From: Leucogyrophana mollusca
Lineage: Eukaryota > Basidiomycota > Agaricomycetes > Boletales
Assembly (NCBI GenBank): GCA_021014945.1
Contig: MU266350.1
Location: 62,001-126,000 of the forward strand
DNA: 64,000 nt
Reading direction: 5' to 3'
The notes under the pieces were generated by a model. It searched no databases and was not told the origin of the DNA. It was given only the letters and a program-made list of their open reading frames with translations. Positions 44,850-59,376 of this stretch are shown here, in pieces. Position numbers and translations under genes: made by a program. The first letter of the stretch is position 1. Each line of letters opens with the position of its first letter.

Positions 44850-45975
44850 TTCACCCCGATACTGTACCCCTCATCCTCGAGGACGACCTGGCTAAATGTC
44901 CAACAACAAGGAACAAACGAGGATGGACGAACCCCTGGTTGGAGCTTGCCCGACACCGAGCATAGCGAGCTGCGATGCCCTGCGAAATGATTGCAAGCTG
45001 GAGGGCAGTATCAGACTACTGTTACTGGCGTGTATCAATACTCAGTGATAGGGTATGGCTGGTTCGTCAGGCGGCAGTATTTCGCTCAAGGTCCTGTAGG
45101 GGCACTGGAGCATTCTTGGTAACATTCTTGAAGGCCCTTACGACTGTGAACCGAGTGAGGTCGCGCGTCGATTGCCCAGGGCTGCGTTAGGTTTGCGATG
45201 TCAGCCAGCTGCGTTGCCGTTGTTTCGCCTGTCAACGCAAGGCCATTACCAAGGACACGAAGCGGATACACAGGCTGAGCGAGCGAGACGTGCGTAAGAG
45301 ACTTGAATTGTCGAGGAAAGTGGGGAATGGAGGTCGGCCGAAATTGGAGAGTCCGATCTTGGCCGGTGTGAGCGAAGCTAAAGCTGCGAGCACGCGCACC
45401 ACTGAGAGCCCACTGGTCGACAGGTAAGGTGTGTTTTACAGGTGCAGTGCGAAACCGACCACATTCTCGCCGATCTTGAGGCGGAACCTCCATCATCCTC
45501 GTACGGTGAATATCCACCCATCTAAGGTATTCCATGCTGTAGAACGGTGTACCGATCACGGAGTTGTCCTCGCACAGAGCGAATGGTTGGGGAACGGGAA
45601 TAATCCGCCCTAGAGGTGTTGACGGGCTGGCATTGTGCGGCCGACGCACAGCGCTCAATAGGGTGTATTCTCGTTCAATTGGTATATGGTCGAAGAAAGA
45701 GCTTGTCCGGCCGGTTTCTTGCGTAAAACAAAGCGCTTCCGACTTAATGGCGGTCGGAGCTATGCTGCACCGTAGATTTTCAAAACGGTACGTCTCCCAC
45801 TGGCATCAGCTAAGAAGTACTAAGCCTGTGGGATTGGACTGTAGATCGTACAATCAGTCAATGTCATACACCACCCACCTAGGTGGCCATACCTGGCCAA
45901 ACTGACAGTCCTTGTCTGTCCGTCATCCATTTTACTGAGATTGTGCGCTGTAGTGGTCGTGACGTGATGCTGCCA
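44850..45975 (-). pseudogene. Decayed APH-type kinase gene (repeat unit 1)
   Basis: Aligns by eye along its length to the intact kinase gene at 54968-56499. About 220 bases are missing at 45270, exactly the exon part that holds the HGDYKLDN catalytic loop and the DWE metal-binding motif in the intact gene. An extra base in the CCCATCTAAGG stretch (about 45520) shifts the frame after MEYL. The first coding exon is largely deleted near 45960. Remaining readable pieces include PVPQPFALCEDNSVIGTPFY and LADIANLTQPWAID. It cannot make an active kinase. Confidence 0.85.
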
Positions 45976-47281
45976 ATGGGATGTGGTGTGACACAGTTGT
46001 GACACCATGATGACAAGTCACATGTCACATGCGGGTCGTAGGCTCTCTTCTAAGTTGTTGAGCACAAGTCGGTCCAGTTACAAAATTTACCAAGATCCCG
46101 TAAAACGGCGCCGTACTGTAAGTCAATAGTCTGACTTCCTTATCGGAGGCAGAGCCCAGCACAGGTCATTGACACGCGCAGCGGAACGCTCGCCGCACAA
46201 TGGCCCAACAACGGCTACAACACACTCACACTCTCCAATCTCACCCACGAAATTCGGCCAGAGTGTATTATTGGCAGGAACTAACAATGCAGTTCCCTTA
46301 CCGATTGGCTATCGCGATAATTACGAACGATTTGACGTAGTGGGTTGGGCCCGAGTTCTCCCTGCTTTCCCTGCCAACTGCACGTCGTGTCAATCATGAT
46401 CGTCATTCACCCAGCCTTGTAGGAACCCCGTGTTGTCCCGAATTCTGCCAATCCAATAATTGCGGAGCAAGTGCGCGTCGCCGGAAATCTCTTTCTGGTC
46501 CCAATATCAACTTTGCTGGACCGAACCTGCTCAGTGGGCTTTGCTGTGTGGTATCTCGGCAGTATCACCACTCAGGCCTTGCGGATGTTCGGTCTCGCCG
46601 TCAATCACTCCCATCGTTCGGAGCCGAATAACACGAAAGACGTGACATCACCATTGGCAGGGGCCATGGAAGGGTGGAGTTGGCTCACTTAAAATAGAGG
46701 TATCATGAGGCCACGCTCCTCTGTTTTCCTTCCATTCATCCCAAGTCTAGGACGACGTGGACAGCACAGGGGCTTCGTTGATAAGACAGGAACGATGGAG
46801 TGATGTGACATAAAAGTCTATTCGGACTCCAGAGCAAGCTCATGAGTACCTATCATGCTTCCTTTGGAAGATCGAGAAGATGCGGGGCTGCACGTTATCA
46901 GATATCAGACCAGACTATGCTCTCGTGGTAAGTACTGGAAATCTGATGCATGGATGTGAATGGGAACAAGTCCTGACATTTCCATTTGACAGTGTTCCTT
47001 CCATGGCCATGGAATTTTTGGCACCCTGTTGGATGTTCCCAAAAAGAGGGATCCGAATCTGAACGAGGACCCTGAGAATAGCCACTTTACTGGTGCATGT
47101 CTGCACGTCCTTGGTAACTGGGTCTGCAATCAAAGCACATCTCATCGATAGCACCTTAATACGTGACGCACGTTGCGCTTATGACGGACGTCTCCGACCA
47201 GCGTTTCCCGTTTAAAAAGCTGGCTCGATCGTGCAAAAACCCTCCATAACTTCTCACTAGTCTCCAAACTACAATCCAAGC
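45976..47281. other. Upstream region of VIT-VWA copy 2
   Basis: Begins with a unique stretch rich in TGTGACAC/GTCACA inverted elements (about 45985-46030). From about 46150 it is the repeat-unit upstream region. A TTTAAAAAG element lies near 47211, about 70 bases before the start. No gene is seen. Confidence 0.45.
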
Positions 47282-50200
47282 ATGTCAGGTTGTCGAGCGC
47301 CTGCACCTTCGCCTCCTTACTGCTATCCTCGCGCCCCTCCAGCTCCACCTGCTCCTCCGCGTGGGCCTCCTCCACCTCCTCCACCTCCGCCGCCGCCGCC
47401 GCTTATTCTCAAGGAATGCAAGATCGACGTTAACATTGTAGACGTACACTCCTGGGTGACGCTCTCCCAAAAATTCCATAACCGGAGTAATGTAGTCGCC
47501 AAACAAGTCATATACACCTTCAGCATGCTTGCCAGTGCCGCTATCTGCGGTTTCGAAATGATTCGCGGAGATGGCACTAAGGTCGCTGGTGTCGCCAAGG
47601 AGAAAGAGCAGGCTCAGCGTGAGCTCAAATCTGCTCTTGATGCTGGTCAGACAGCAGCTCTCGGCGAAGAGCAGACAAAAGATAGTACGCTAGGCCGATC
47701 TCCTACTTACCGTGACCTCAGCTCACCTCGCTGCGCCAGTTTTCTCGATCTGCGTCGGGAATGTGGCTCCGGACGAAACAATCACGATAAACTTGAGCTA
47801 CATCAATACTCTCATAGATGATGAGAACCCGAACCAGATACGCTTCACCCTCCCGCGCGCATACATGCAACGCTACGGTGCTGATCCCACAGATAAGATC
47901 ACGAAAGGTATAAAGCACGAGGACATCCCATTTACGATGGACGTCTTCATCTCTCAGGCAGGTCGCGTGCGGTCGGTCAGTTCCCCCGCATACAACATGT
48001 CCCTCAACCTCGGCAGGCCAGCCAACATCCCTTCCTCCGCCGGGCCAAACGAGAATTTTGCCACTGTCGCTATCCGACGCAATGACGTGTCCAGCCCATC
48101 CAAAGACGTCGTTCTCGTCATCACTGCTGATGGCCTCGATAAACCTCGCGCGTTTATCGCAGACAACCCCTCCCCCAATCAAGAGACAACAGCCATCGGG
48201 ATCACGCTGGTGCCACAGTTCAGGCCTATAGAAGCGCCTAACGGGATGGAATACATCGTTCTTGTAGATCGCAGTGGCAGCATGAACGGCGTTAAGATGA
48301 AGATGACACAAGCGGCACTCATCGTTCTCTTGAAGGGCTTGCCCTCGGCTAACTCCTACTTCAACGTGTTCTCTTACGGGACAAGAGTCAGTTCCCTTTG
48401 GCCAAAAAGCAAGCGCTATGACCAGATCACGGTCGACGAGGCGACCAAGCACATTAAGTAAGTTGTGAAAATCCTGCGACTTCCGTTTACGCTGACTTCT
48501 CCCTACCAGCGCAATGACAGCTGACCACGGCGGTACAGACATTGCTAAAGCTCTGGATGCTGTCTTCAATTCGCTTCCTCCACCGCTTGCCAGACCAGTT
48601 TCCATATTCCTTTTGACCGACGGTGGCGTTTGGAACGTGAAGGAATGCATGGCCAAGACCGAAAAGGCCATTCGTGACCGCGCCACCAGTACCACATTCA
48701 TGCGCGTGTTCACCGCCGGTATAGGTGACGCCGTTTCTACCGAGACCTGTGATGGCATTGCCCGCGCCGGCGGGGGGATGTCCACATACATCATTACCTC
48801 TGATGAGCCATATATGGGCAAATGTGCCAGGCTGGTGCGCGCAGCACGAACAGCGCCCGTCACCAACGTCGAAGTTACGTGGCAAGCCCCGCAGCCATCG
48901 CGGGGACCATCCGTGGCTCCAGGAGCAACAATCAACCTATTCCAGTCAGATGTTGACTATAATACTGGAGACACTGGCGCGCTCGCGCGTGTTCAACAAG
49001 CCCCACACAACCTCCCCAGTTTCTTCCCTTCCACGCGCTTCCAGGTGTACGCCATTGTTCCGAAGGGTACAGCATTTCGCGATCCCGAAATCAAAATCAA
49101 AGGCTACATACCAGCGACGGGCAACCCCATTGAATTACCAGTGCCCGTTCGCGTTCTGTCTTACCCCGCTGGAAATGCAATCATAAACATAAGCGCTGCC
49201 AAAGCGCTCATCACAGATGCGGAAGACGGAACAGCACCAGGAACACCGGACGAGCTCAAGGCCGACATCATCCGTAAGGGTACCGCCTATGGCCTTACGA
49301 GTCGCCACACCAGCTTAATCGCCATTGACAATGGTCAGCGTCCCGCACGTCCTGTGGGCGTGGGTCGCACGGTCACGGCAACTAGTTTCGTGGCCACGCC
49401 AGATGCGAACACTGGTAGCCCTGAGCCCCCTGCAACTAGGTCGGCTTCTCCCCCAGCTACAAGGGGCCTTACCGCGGAGATTGCTCCCATGTCATTCGCG
49501 GCGTTCTCTGCTTCACCAGAAACCGTGGCCACTCGTAGCTTGGACATATCCACTGCATCCTTCACAGGGTGGTCTGATGGGAATGACGACGACGACGACA
49601 ACGACCTCGCTGAAGAGCCACCGGATAGCAATCAAGCTGTCCTTTACAAGCTCGCGCGCTGGCAGCAATTCGATGGCGGGTTTGCCTCCAAGGCTGATTT
49701 TGCAACCGACCTGTTGAACAGCCTGGGCGGAGACACCGCTCAGCCTGTGCTGGACAAGTTTAGTCTCGGTGCGGAAGTTGCGGCTGTATTCCTCACTTGG
49801 GCATGGTTGAGTCTTCGCGGTGGCGAGGAGGCCGATGGTTTGAAGGAGAAGGCTGATTCTTGGCTCCGAGCAAGCGCTCAGTGGCAAGGCCTTGACGTCG
49901 ACGCTATTCAGCGCGAACTTCTTGACGTCACCGCCTTCATCTCTCTCTAAATCTCCGTCAATCTACAATACACTGAGTGCGTACCAAAGATCCCCTGAAA
50001 AGTTTCACCCGTACCTGTACTTGTATTGCCGTGTACTGAAAATGAATTGAATTGAGAGCGATGACAGTTTCAAGAATACTCAGGTACTAGCTATGAACGA
50101 ATGATTCTCAACCTCAAGGCATCCGGGTGCCTCTGCGAATACACGAACGAACGGGGAGGTTGGCTGGACAAGAATATGCAGGAGATGGTGAGCTGCGTTG

Positions 50201-50335
50201 ATCTGTGACGAATGCCGAAACCTTGCTGGGATCGAGGCCTTACTCTGGGCTGAACTGAGCTGACAAATCGTCATCGGTTTCCTCGCAGCCATGGAAATGA
50301 TGTTCCCGAGACTGATAGCAGAACACCGTAACTGC
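46150..50335. repeat. Tandem repeat unit 2 (VIT-VWA without kinase)
   Basis: Upstream region, VIT-VWA gene and 3' flank match unit 1. The match stops shortly after the GATAGCAGAACACCGTAA block (about 50316-50333), just where the kinase 3' end lies in units 1 and 3, so the kinase has been lost or was never copied. Confidence 0.75.
47282..49950 (+). CDS. VIT-VWA domain protein, copy 2
   Basis: Three exons (47282-47684, 47740-48457, 48510-49950) give 853 residues. Exons 2 and 3 have exactly the same lengths as in copy 1, so these two are the closest pair. The proline-rich leader is PPAPPAPPRGPPPPPPP and the VIT domain carries CKIDVNIVDVHSWVTLSQKF. The VWA metal site is intact (DRSGSMNG, LLTDGG). 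The acidic linker is SDGNDDDDDNDLAEE, and the C-terminal helical domain is complete, ending LLDVTAFISL. No frame breaks were found. It lacks the adjacent kinase gene that accompanies copy 3. Function is as for copy 1, unknown. Confidence 0.88.
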
Positions 50336-51781
50336 CCTGTGAACCTCGAGTGTACATCATTCGGCCACTCATGCACAACGGACATGAAGTGCACAATGAC
50401 TTTTGAACCTCAATTATCAGATTGTCGCTGTCTCAAAAATTTGCAGCATATGGAGGCAGTACTATACAATAAGACTGTAAGCTTGCTTGGTTTAAATCAG
50501 CATTGTACATTGTTTTCGAGAACAAAATGAGTTCGGGGAGTTCCCAAAAAGGTGATCTTGAGATCATAATTCGTACATCTGACCCGATCCTCAGGCCTCA
50601 AGCTCTGAACTCACAGAAAATTCGGGCCATCGCGATTTGATGCTCCTCTAACAGACCCAGACTTCACCAATGGCCACCCGGGGGCAAGACGAAATGCTAT
50701 TCGTGCATTCTTGAGCAAGGGTGACACCAGTACTACCTGAAAAGGTAATCACGCTCGCAAGTATCATTTATTCTCCGCTGCGGTACAGAACCGGGCCAGC
50801 ATCTTTACACTTGAATTCATGTCAATTGCTGTTCAATACCTTAATCGGCCCAAACCACTGGGCCCGGGGGCTCTCCGGACAACTCCATCTCCCCGACACT
50901 CTGGAATTGGTAGCGCTTCCTTGCGGCCTCACAGTCCTTCGAGACACTCAGGAACTTATCTTTGGCCGAGGTTTTCAAAGTGAGTGGTTGTAGACTTACT
51001 CACGATTTCGAAGAAATTGCGCATTATTGATCGAATGATCGTATATGCACTTTGTTGCGCTCCCTGTGGACGGTTGTGGACCCTACGTTGCAAACAAGTT
51101 CTGTTCGAGCTGATTCAATCCCTTTTTTGAGAGCCGAATAGCACGGAACGAAATGACATCATGATTGGCAGGGGCCATGGAAGTTGGCCATGGGCTCACC
51201 TAAAATAACGTCCACACGAGGCCACGCTCCTCTGTTTTCCTTCCTTTCATGACAAGTCTGGGACGACGCGGACAGCATAGGACAATGACAGGAACTATGG
51301 ACTCATGAGCTTGATCTGGAGTCCGAATAGAGTTCTATGACGCCTCACTCCCTGTGACACTTCCTTTGGAAGATCGGGAAGATGTGGCGCTGCGCATTAT
51401 CAGAACAGACCATGCTCTTGTGGTAAGTGCTGGAACTTTGTGATGCATGGATGCGAATTTGAACAAGTCCTGATACTTCCATTTGATAGTGTTCCTTCCA
51501 TGGGCATTGGATTTTTCGACACCCTGTTGGATGTTCCCAAGAAGGGGATCCAAAACTGGACGTGGACCCCGTGAATAGGGACTTCCCTGGTGCATGTCTG
51601 CATATCATCGGTAACTGAGACTGCAATCAAAGCGTATCTAATCGATGGCAACTCAATGTGTGACGCACGCTACGCACATCATGAATGTCTCCGACCAGCG
51701 TTTCCCGTGTTTGAAAGGTTGGCTCGATGCGAGTCTGGCGAAACCCTCCATTACTACTAATTTCTAAACTACACTCCAAGT
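49951..51781. other. Spacer between VIT-VWA copies 2 and 3
   Basis: The first 380 bases are the repeat-unit 3' flank. About 50340-51120 is unique sequence without a recognisable gene. From about 51125 it is the upstream region of copy 3, conserved with units 1 and 2. Confidence 0.45.
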
Positions 51782-54121
51782 ATGACCTCTGGTTGTCGAC
51801 CGCCTGCACCTTCGCCTCCTTACTGTTATCCCCACGTTTCTCCCCCTCCCCCGCGTCCTCCACATATCCCGCCTCCACCTCCACCCCCGCCTCCGCCCCC
51901 ACCGCTAATTCTCAGGGAATGCAGGATTGATGTTAACATTGTAGACGTACACTCCTGGGTGACGCTCTCCCAGAAATTCCACAATCGGAGCAACTTAGCG
52001 GCCAACCAAGTCATCTACACCTTCAGTATGCTTGCCGGCTCCGCTATCTGCAGTTTTGAGATGGTTCGCGAAGATGGCACAAACGTCACTGGCGTTGCCA
52101 AGGAGAAAGAACAGGCTCAGCGTGAGCTAAAATCTGCCCTTGATGCCGGTCAAACAGCAGCTCTTGGCGAAGAGCAGACGAAAGATAGTACGTTAAGCCG
52201 ATGTCTCATTGACTCTTACCATGGCCTCCGCTTACCTTGTTGTGCCAGTTTTCTCGATCTGCGTGGGGAATGTCCTTCCGAACGAGATGATTACGATAAA
52301 CTTGACCTACATCAATGCCCTCACAGATGATGGGGACGTGAACCAAATACGCTTCACCCTTCCGCGCGCATACATGCAGCGCTATGTCACTGCACCTACA
52401 GATAAGATCAAAAAGGGTACAGGCCACGAGGACATCCCATTTACGATGGATGTCCTCATCCGTCAGGCAGGTCGCGTGCGGTCGGTCAGTTCTACGTACA
52501 ACATGTCCCTCAACCTCGGCAGGCCGGCAGACATACCTTTCTCCGCTGGACCGAAGGAGAACTTTGCCACTGCCACTATCCGACGCAATGACGTGTCTGG
52601 TCCATCCAAAGACGTCGTTCTCGTCATTACTGCTGACGGCCTTGATGAGCCTCGCGCGTTTATTGAAGACCATCCCTCCCCCAATGAGGAGACAGCCGCC
52701 ATCGGGCTGACACTTGTGCCACAGTTCAGGCCCGGAGAAGGGGCTAACGGGATGGAATATATCGTTCTTGTAGATCGCAGTGGCAGCATGGATGGCGTTA
52801 AGATGAAGATGACACAAGCGGCACTCATGGTTCTCTTGAAGAACTTACCCTCGGCTAACTCCTACTTCAATGTGTTCTCCTACGGGACAAACGTGACTTC
52901 GCTTTGGCCAAAAAGCAAGCGCTATGACCAGATCACGGTCGACGAAGCGACCAAACACATCAAGTGAATAGCGAAAGTCTTGCGACTGCCATTTACACTG
53001 ACTTCCATCTACCAGCGCGATGAAGGCTGACTACGGCGGCACGGACATCGCGAAAGCTCTGGATGCTGTATACAACTCGCTTCCTCCACCGCTTGCTAGG
53101 CCGGTCTCCATATTCCTTTTGACCGACGGCGGGGCTTGGAACGTGAAGGAATGCATAGCCAAGACCGAAAAGGCCATTCGTGACCGCGCCACCAATACCA
53201 CATTCATGCGCGTGTTCACCGTTGGTATAGGCGACGCCGTTTCTACCGAGACTTGCGATGGCATCGCTCGTGCCGGTAGAGGAATGTCCATATACATCCT
53301 CACCTCTGATGAGCCATACATGGGCAAATGTGCCAGGCTGGTTCGCGCAGCACGAATGGCGCCCGTCACCCACGTTGAAATTGCGTGGCAAGCCCCGCAG
53401 CAACGGGCGCCATCCGTGGCTCCAGGAGCAACCATTAACCTATTCCAGCCAGATGTCGACTACGATACTGGAGACGCTGGCGCGCTCGCGCGTGTTCAAC
53501 AAGCTCCATCCAACATCCCGGATTTCTTCCCTTCTACGCGCTTTCAGGTGTACGCCATCGTTCCGAAGGGTACTGCATCTCGCGAGCGCGAAATCAAAGT
53601 CAAAAGCTACATACCAGCGACGGGCATCCACGTTGAAGTACTGGTTCCCGTCCATATTCTGTCGCACTCTGCTGGAAGTGCATTTATGCACATAAGCACT
53701 GCCAAAGCGCTCATCACAGATGCGGAAGACGGGACAGCCCCAGGAACATTAGACGAGCTCAAGGATGACATCATTCGTAAAGGTACCACCTACGGCCTTA
53801 CGAGTCGTTTCACTAGCTTCATCGCTATTGACAATGGTCAGCGTCCCGCACGTGCTGTGGGCGTGAACCGCGCGGTCCCTGCAACTAGTTTCGTGGCAAG
53901 ACCAGCTACGAACACCCGTGACTTGGGCATGGCTCCCATGCCGTCCTCTGGGCCGCTCTCAATTACGCCGGCTGATACATTTAGTGCCTTCGCCGCGGGG
54001 TTTGCTTCCATACCATTCGCAGCGTTTGCTGCGTCACCACTACCCGCATCGTTGCCGCCAACTGTGACGACTCGTAGCCTGGACATATCCGCTGCGTCAT
54101 TCACAGGGTGGTCTGACGGGA

Positions 54122-54171
<50 letters not shown>

Positions 54172-54516
54172 TTCAATAATGAGGCAGCAGATACCAATCA
54201 GGCCGTCCTTTACAAGCTTGCGCGTTGGCAGCAATTCGACGGCGGGTTTGCCTCCAAGGCTGCATCTGCAACCAGCCTGTTAATCAGCCTGGGTGGAGGC
54301 ACCGCGCAGCCTGTGCTGGACAAGTTTAGTCTCGGTAAGGAAGTCGCTGCCGTATTCCTCGCTTGGGCATGGATGCGTCTATGTGGTGGTGGGGCGACCG
54401 AAGGTATGAAGGAGAAGGCAGATTCATGGCTCCGAGCGAGCGCTCAGTGGCAAGGCTTTGACGTCGATGCTATCCAGCGCGAACTTCTTGACGTCATTGC
54501 TTTTAGTCCGCTTTGA
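51782..54516 (+). CDS. VIT-VWA domain protein, copy 3
   Basis: Three exons (51782-52187, 52249-52963, 53016-54516) give 873 residues. This is the most diverged copy: it lacks one codon in exon 2 (SSTYNMSL against SSPAYNMSL) and has a longer exon 3. The leader is PPPPRPPHIPPPPPPPP and the VIT domain starts CRIDVNIVDVHSWVTLSQKF. The VWA site is intact (DRSGSMDG, LLTDGG). The linker region adds a Ala/Pro/Phe-rich insert (about 53925-54060) and a run of 16 aspartates from a pure GAC tract. The C-terminal helical domain is conserved (LYKLARWQQFDGGFASKA). The second intron uses a GTGAAT donor, and without splicing the frame would stop at once (TGA). Confidence 0.88.
54124..54171 (+). repeat. GAC trinucleotide repeat (16 units) coding poly-aspartate
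   Basis: Sixteen uninterrupted GAC codons in VIT-VWA copy 3. The same position in copies 1 and 2 holds short mixed Asp/Glu/Gly/Asn runs, so the tract expanded in this copy. The opposite strand reads poly-serine in one frame, which is a shadow. Confidence 0.95.
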
Positions 54517-54967
54517 AATCTTGGTTTAACCTCTGGGTGCGTACCATAGATTCCCGAAGTGTTCCACCCATACTTGTACTTATATTGCCGTGTACCGAAA
54601 AGGGATAGAGTCGAGCGTGATGACAATCTCAAGAATTTCCAGGTAGTCGTGAGCGGAATATCCAAACCTAAAGGTTTCTGAGCGCTATGGCAAATGAATG
54701 AGCGAACGGAGAGGCTGTGTGTATTCGGCTAAGGGAGGTGAGCTGGACAGCGGTATGCGTAGGTGGGGAACCGTGTTGATCCGTGGTGCATGCCAAAGCT
54801 TTGCTGGGACGTACCATGGCCTCAACCCGGGCTGAACGAAGTTGGCCGATGTCATTGGTTTCCTCACAACCATGAAAATGGTCTCCCCCGAGAGTGATAG
54901 CAGAACACCGTAAGTACCGCCGCAAACTCGAATGTAGCTTACACATATGCGCGGTCACTAGATTGTA
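54517..54967. other. Convergent spacer between VIT-VWA copy 3 and the kinase
   Basis: Repeat-unit 3' flank with the conserved ATTGCCGTGTACCG and GTGATAGCAGAACACCG blocks. No gene is seen. Confidence 0.45.
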
Positions 54968-56499
54968 TCACAGTTTCGGTTTCATCCCGATACTGTACCC
55001 CTCATCCTCGAGGACGACCTTGGCTAGATGTCCAACAACAGGGAACAAACGAGGATGGACGAACGCCTGCTCGGAGCTTGCCTGGCGCCGAGCATACCGA
55101 GCTGCGATGCCCTGCGAAATGATTGCAAGCTGGAGGGCAGTATCAGACTACCAGTAGCGGCGTGCATCAACATGAAGTCCGACCACGTACTCTGAAGAGC
55201 ATCCAACTCCTAACAAATACCATTTCAGTGATAGGGTATGGCTGGTTTGTCAGGCGGCAGTATTCTCGTTCAAGGTCTTCTAGGGGTACAGGAACGTTCT
55301 TGGTAGCGTTCTTGAAGGCCTTTATGATTGTGAACTGAGTGAGGATGGAGTCCTTAGGAATATGTCGCGCGTCGATTGCCCAGGGCTGTGTTAGGTTTGC
55401 GAGGTCTGCCAGCTTGTTGTCGTTGCTTCATTTGTCAGCGCAAGGGAATGGATGAACACGAAGCGGATACAGACCGGGCTTCCTAGCGTGCACAACTCCC
55501 AATCCAATATGCCTATGACGCGATTTTCCGTGGGGTGGAATATAAGGTTATCGAGCTTATAGTCCCCATGCACGATGCGCGATCCCGTCTTGCTCTCGTC
55601 TGGGAGGTTCTGTTGATACCATGAGACAAGTTCGTCAAAGTATGGTATTTTCCCGGTGGGTGTTTTGGTCTCGACGTCGACTGCGGCTGACTGGGCGAGC
55701 GAGACGCGTGTAAGAGACTTGATTTGTCGAGGAAAGTAGGGGGTGGAGGGGCCGAAATTGGAGAGTCCAATCTTGGATGGTGTGAGGGAAGCTAGAGCTG
55801 CGAGCGCGCGCACCGCTGAAAGCCAACTGATCGACAGGTAAGCTGTGTTTCACAGGTGCAGTACGAGGCCGACCAACCATTCTCGCCGATCCTGAGGTGA
55901 AACCTCCAGCATCCTCGTATCGGTGAATATCCGCCCATCTAGGTATTCCATAATGTAGAACGGTGTGCCAATCACAGAGTTGTCCTCACACAGAGCGAAC
56001 GGTTGGGGAACGGGAACAATTTGCTCTGGAGTAGTTGACGGGCTGACATTGTGCCGATGGACAGCGCTCAGTACGGTGTATTCCCGTTCGATTTGGTGTG
56101 CGGTCGAAGAAAGAAGTTGTCCGGCTGGTTTCTTGCGTAAAACGAAGCGTTTCCGACTTTATTGTGGTCAGACCTATTGTATTCGAAACGGTACGTCTCC
56201 CACCTGGCATCGGTTAAGAAGTAAGTGGGGTTGGACTGTAGGACAATACGGTCACTCGGTGCCATACACCACCGACTCATGATGGTCATACCTGGCCAAA
56301 CTAACCGTCCATGTCCGTCAGTCATGCATTCGACTAATACTGTACTTGGTCTCGAACGTACTTTGAACTGTTGCACTTCCACGGGCGCTGTAACGGCCGG
56401 GACGTGTTGCTGCAAGTATGCATTCAAGCCCTCAATGTTGATATTAGCGCGCACTGCACCGTACTCTCCTCCGATTTTCTTTGGACGACCGTTCGACAT
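54968..56499 (-). CDS. APH-type phosphotransferase (ACAD10/11-like kinase domain protein)
   Basis: Seven exons on the minus strand (56499-56362, 56300-56292, 56235-56204, 56156-55878, 55826-55475, 55412-55191, 55129-54968) give 397 residues. The fold is the aminoglycoside phosphotransferase/choline kinase type found at the N-terminus of acyl-CoA dehydrogenases ACAD10 and ACAD11, here as a free protein. In order: VQQFKFGQSNPTYFLTDA; RKRFVLRKKPAG with the ATP-binding lysine; TAHQIEREYTVLSAV; GTPFYIMEYLDGRIF; the catalytic HGDYKLDNLIF; GILDWELCTLGSP with the metal-binding aspartate; and NQPYPITEMVFVRSWMLFR. In animals this kinase acts on 4-hydroxy acyl-CoA; the fungal substrate is unproven. The second exon is only 9 nt. 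The gene is intact, unlike its copy at 44850-45975. Confidence 0.9.
56292..56300 (-). other. 9-nt exon of the APH-type kinase
   Basis: TTTGGCCAG (minus strand) codes Phe-Gly-Gln of the conserved FKFGQSNPTYFL block. It lies between a GGTTAG acceptor and a GTATGA donor, with introns of 61 and 56 bp on either side. The same nine bases and both splice sites are visible in the unit 1 pseudogene near 45891-45899. Confidence 0.8.

Positions 56500-59376
<2,877 letters not shown>

Larger units (their letters stand above)
40590..45975. repeat. Tandem repeat unit 1 (VIT-VWA plus APH pseudogene)
   Basis: Shared with unit 2 from the block CACGAAATTCGGCCAGAGTG (about 40688 here, 46248 in unit 2) and with unit 3 from AGCCGAATAGCAC (about 41054 here, 51132 in unit 3). 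Homology covers promoter, gene, 3' flank and, with unit 3, the convergent kinase. Confidence 0.8.
51125..56499. repeat. Tandem repeat unit 3 (VIT-VWA plus intact APH kinase)
   Basis: This unit best preserves the presumed ancestral arrangement: a VIT-VWA gene on the plus strand converging on an APH-type kinase on the minus strand. Confidence 0.75.

Noticed and set aside
45985..46030. TGTGACAC/GTCACA inverted elements as transposon ends
   Set aside because: Arms are only six to eight bases, no target-site duplication or transposase is nearby, and the sequence lies at the edge of a repeat unit.
47718..48935. 405-codon open frame on the minus strand
   Set aside because: It is antisense to exons of VIT-VWA copy 2 and runs across its intron; similar shadows occur opposite the other copies.
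53838..54197. Minus-strand frame with a long poly-serine run
   Set aside because: It is the complement of the GAC aspartate tract of VIT-VWA copy 3.
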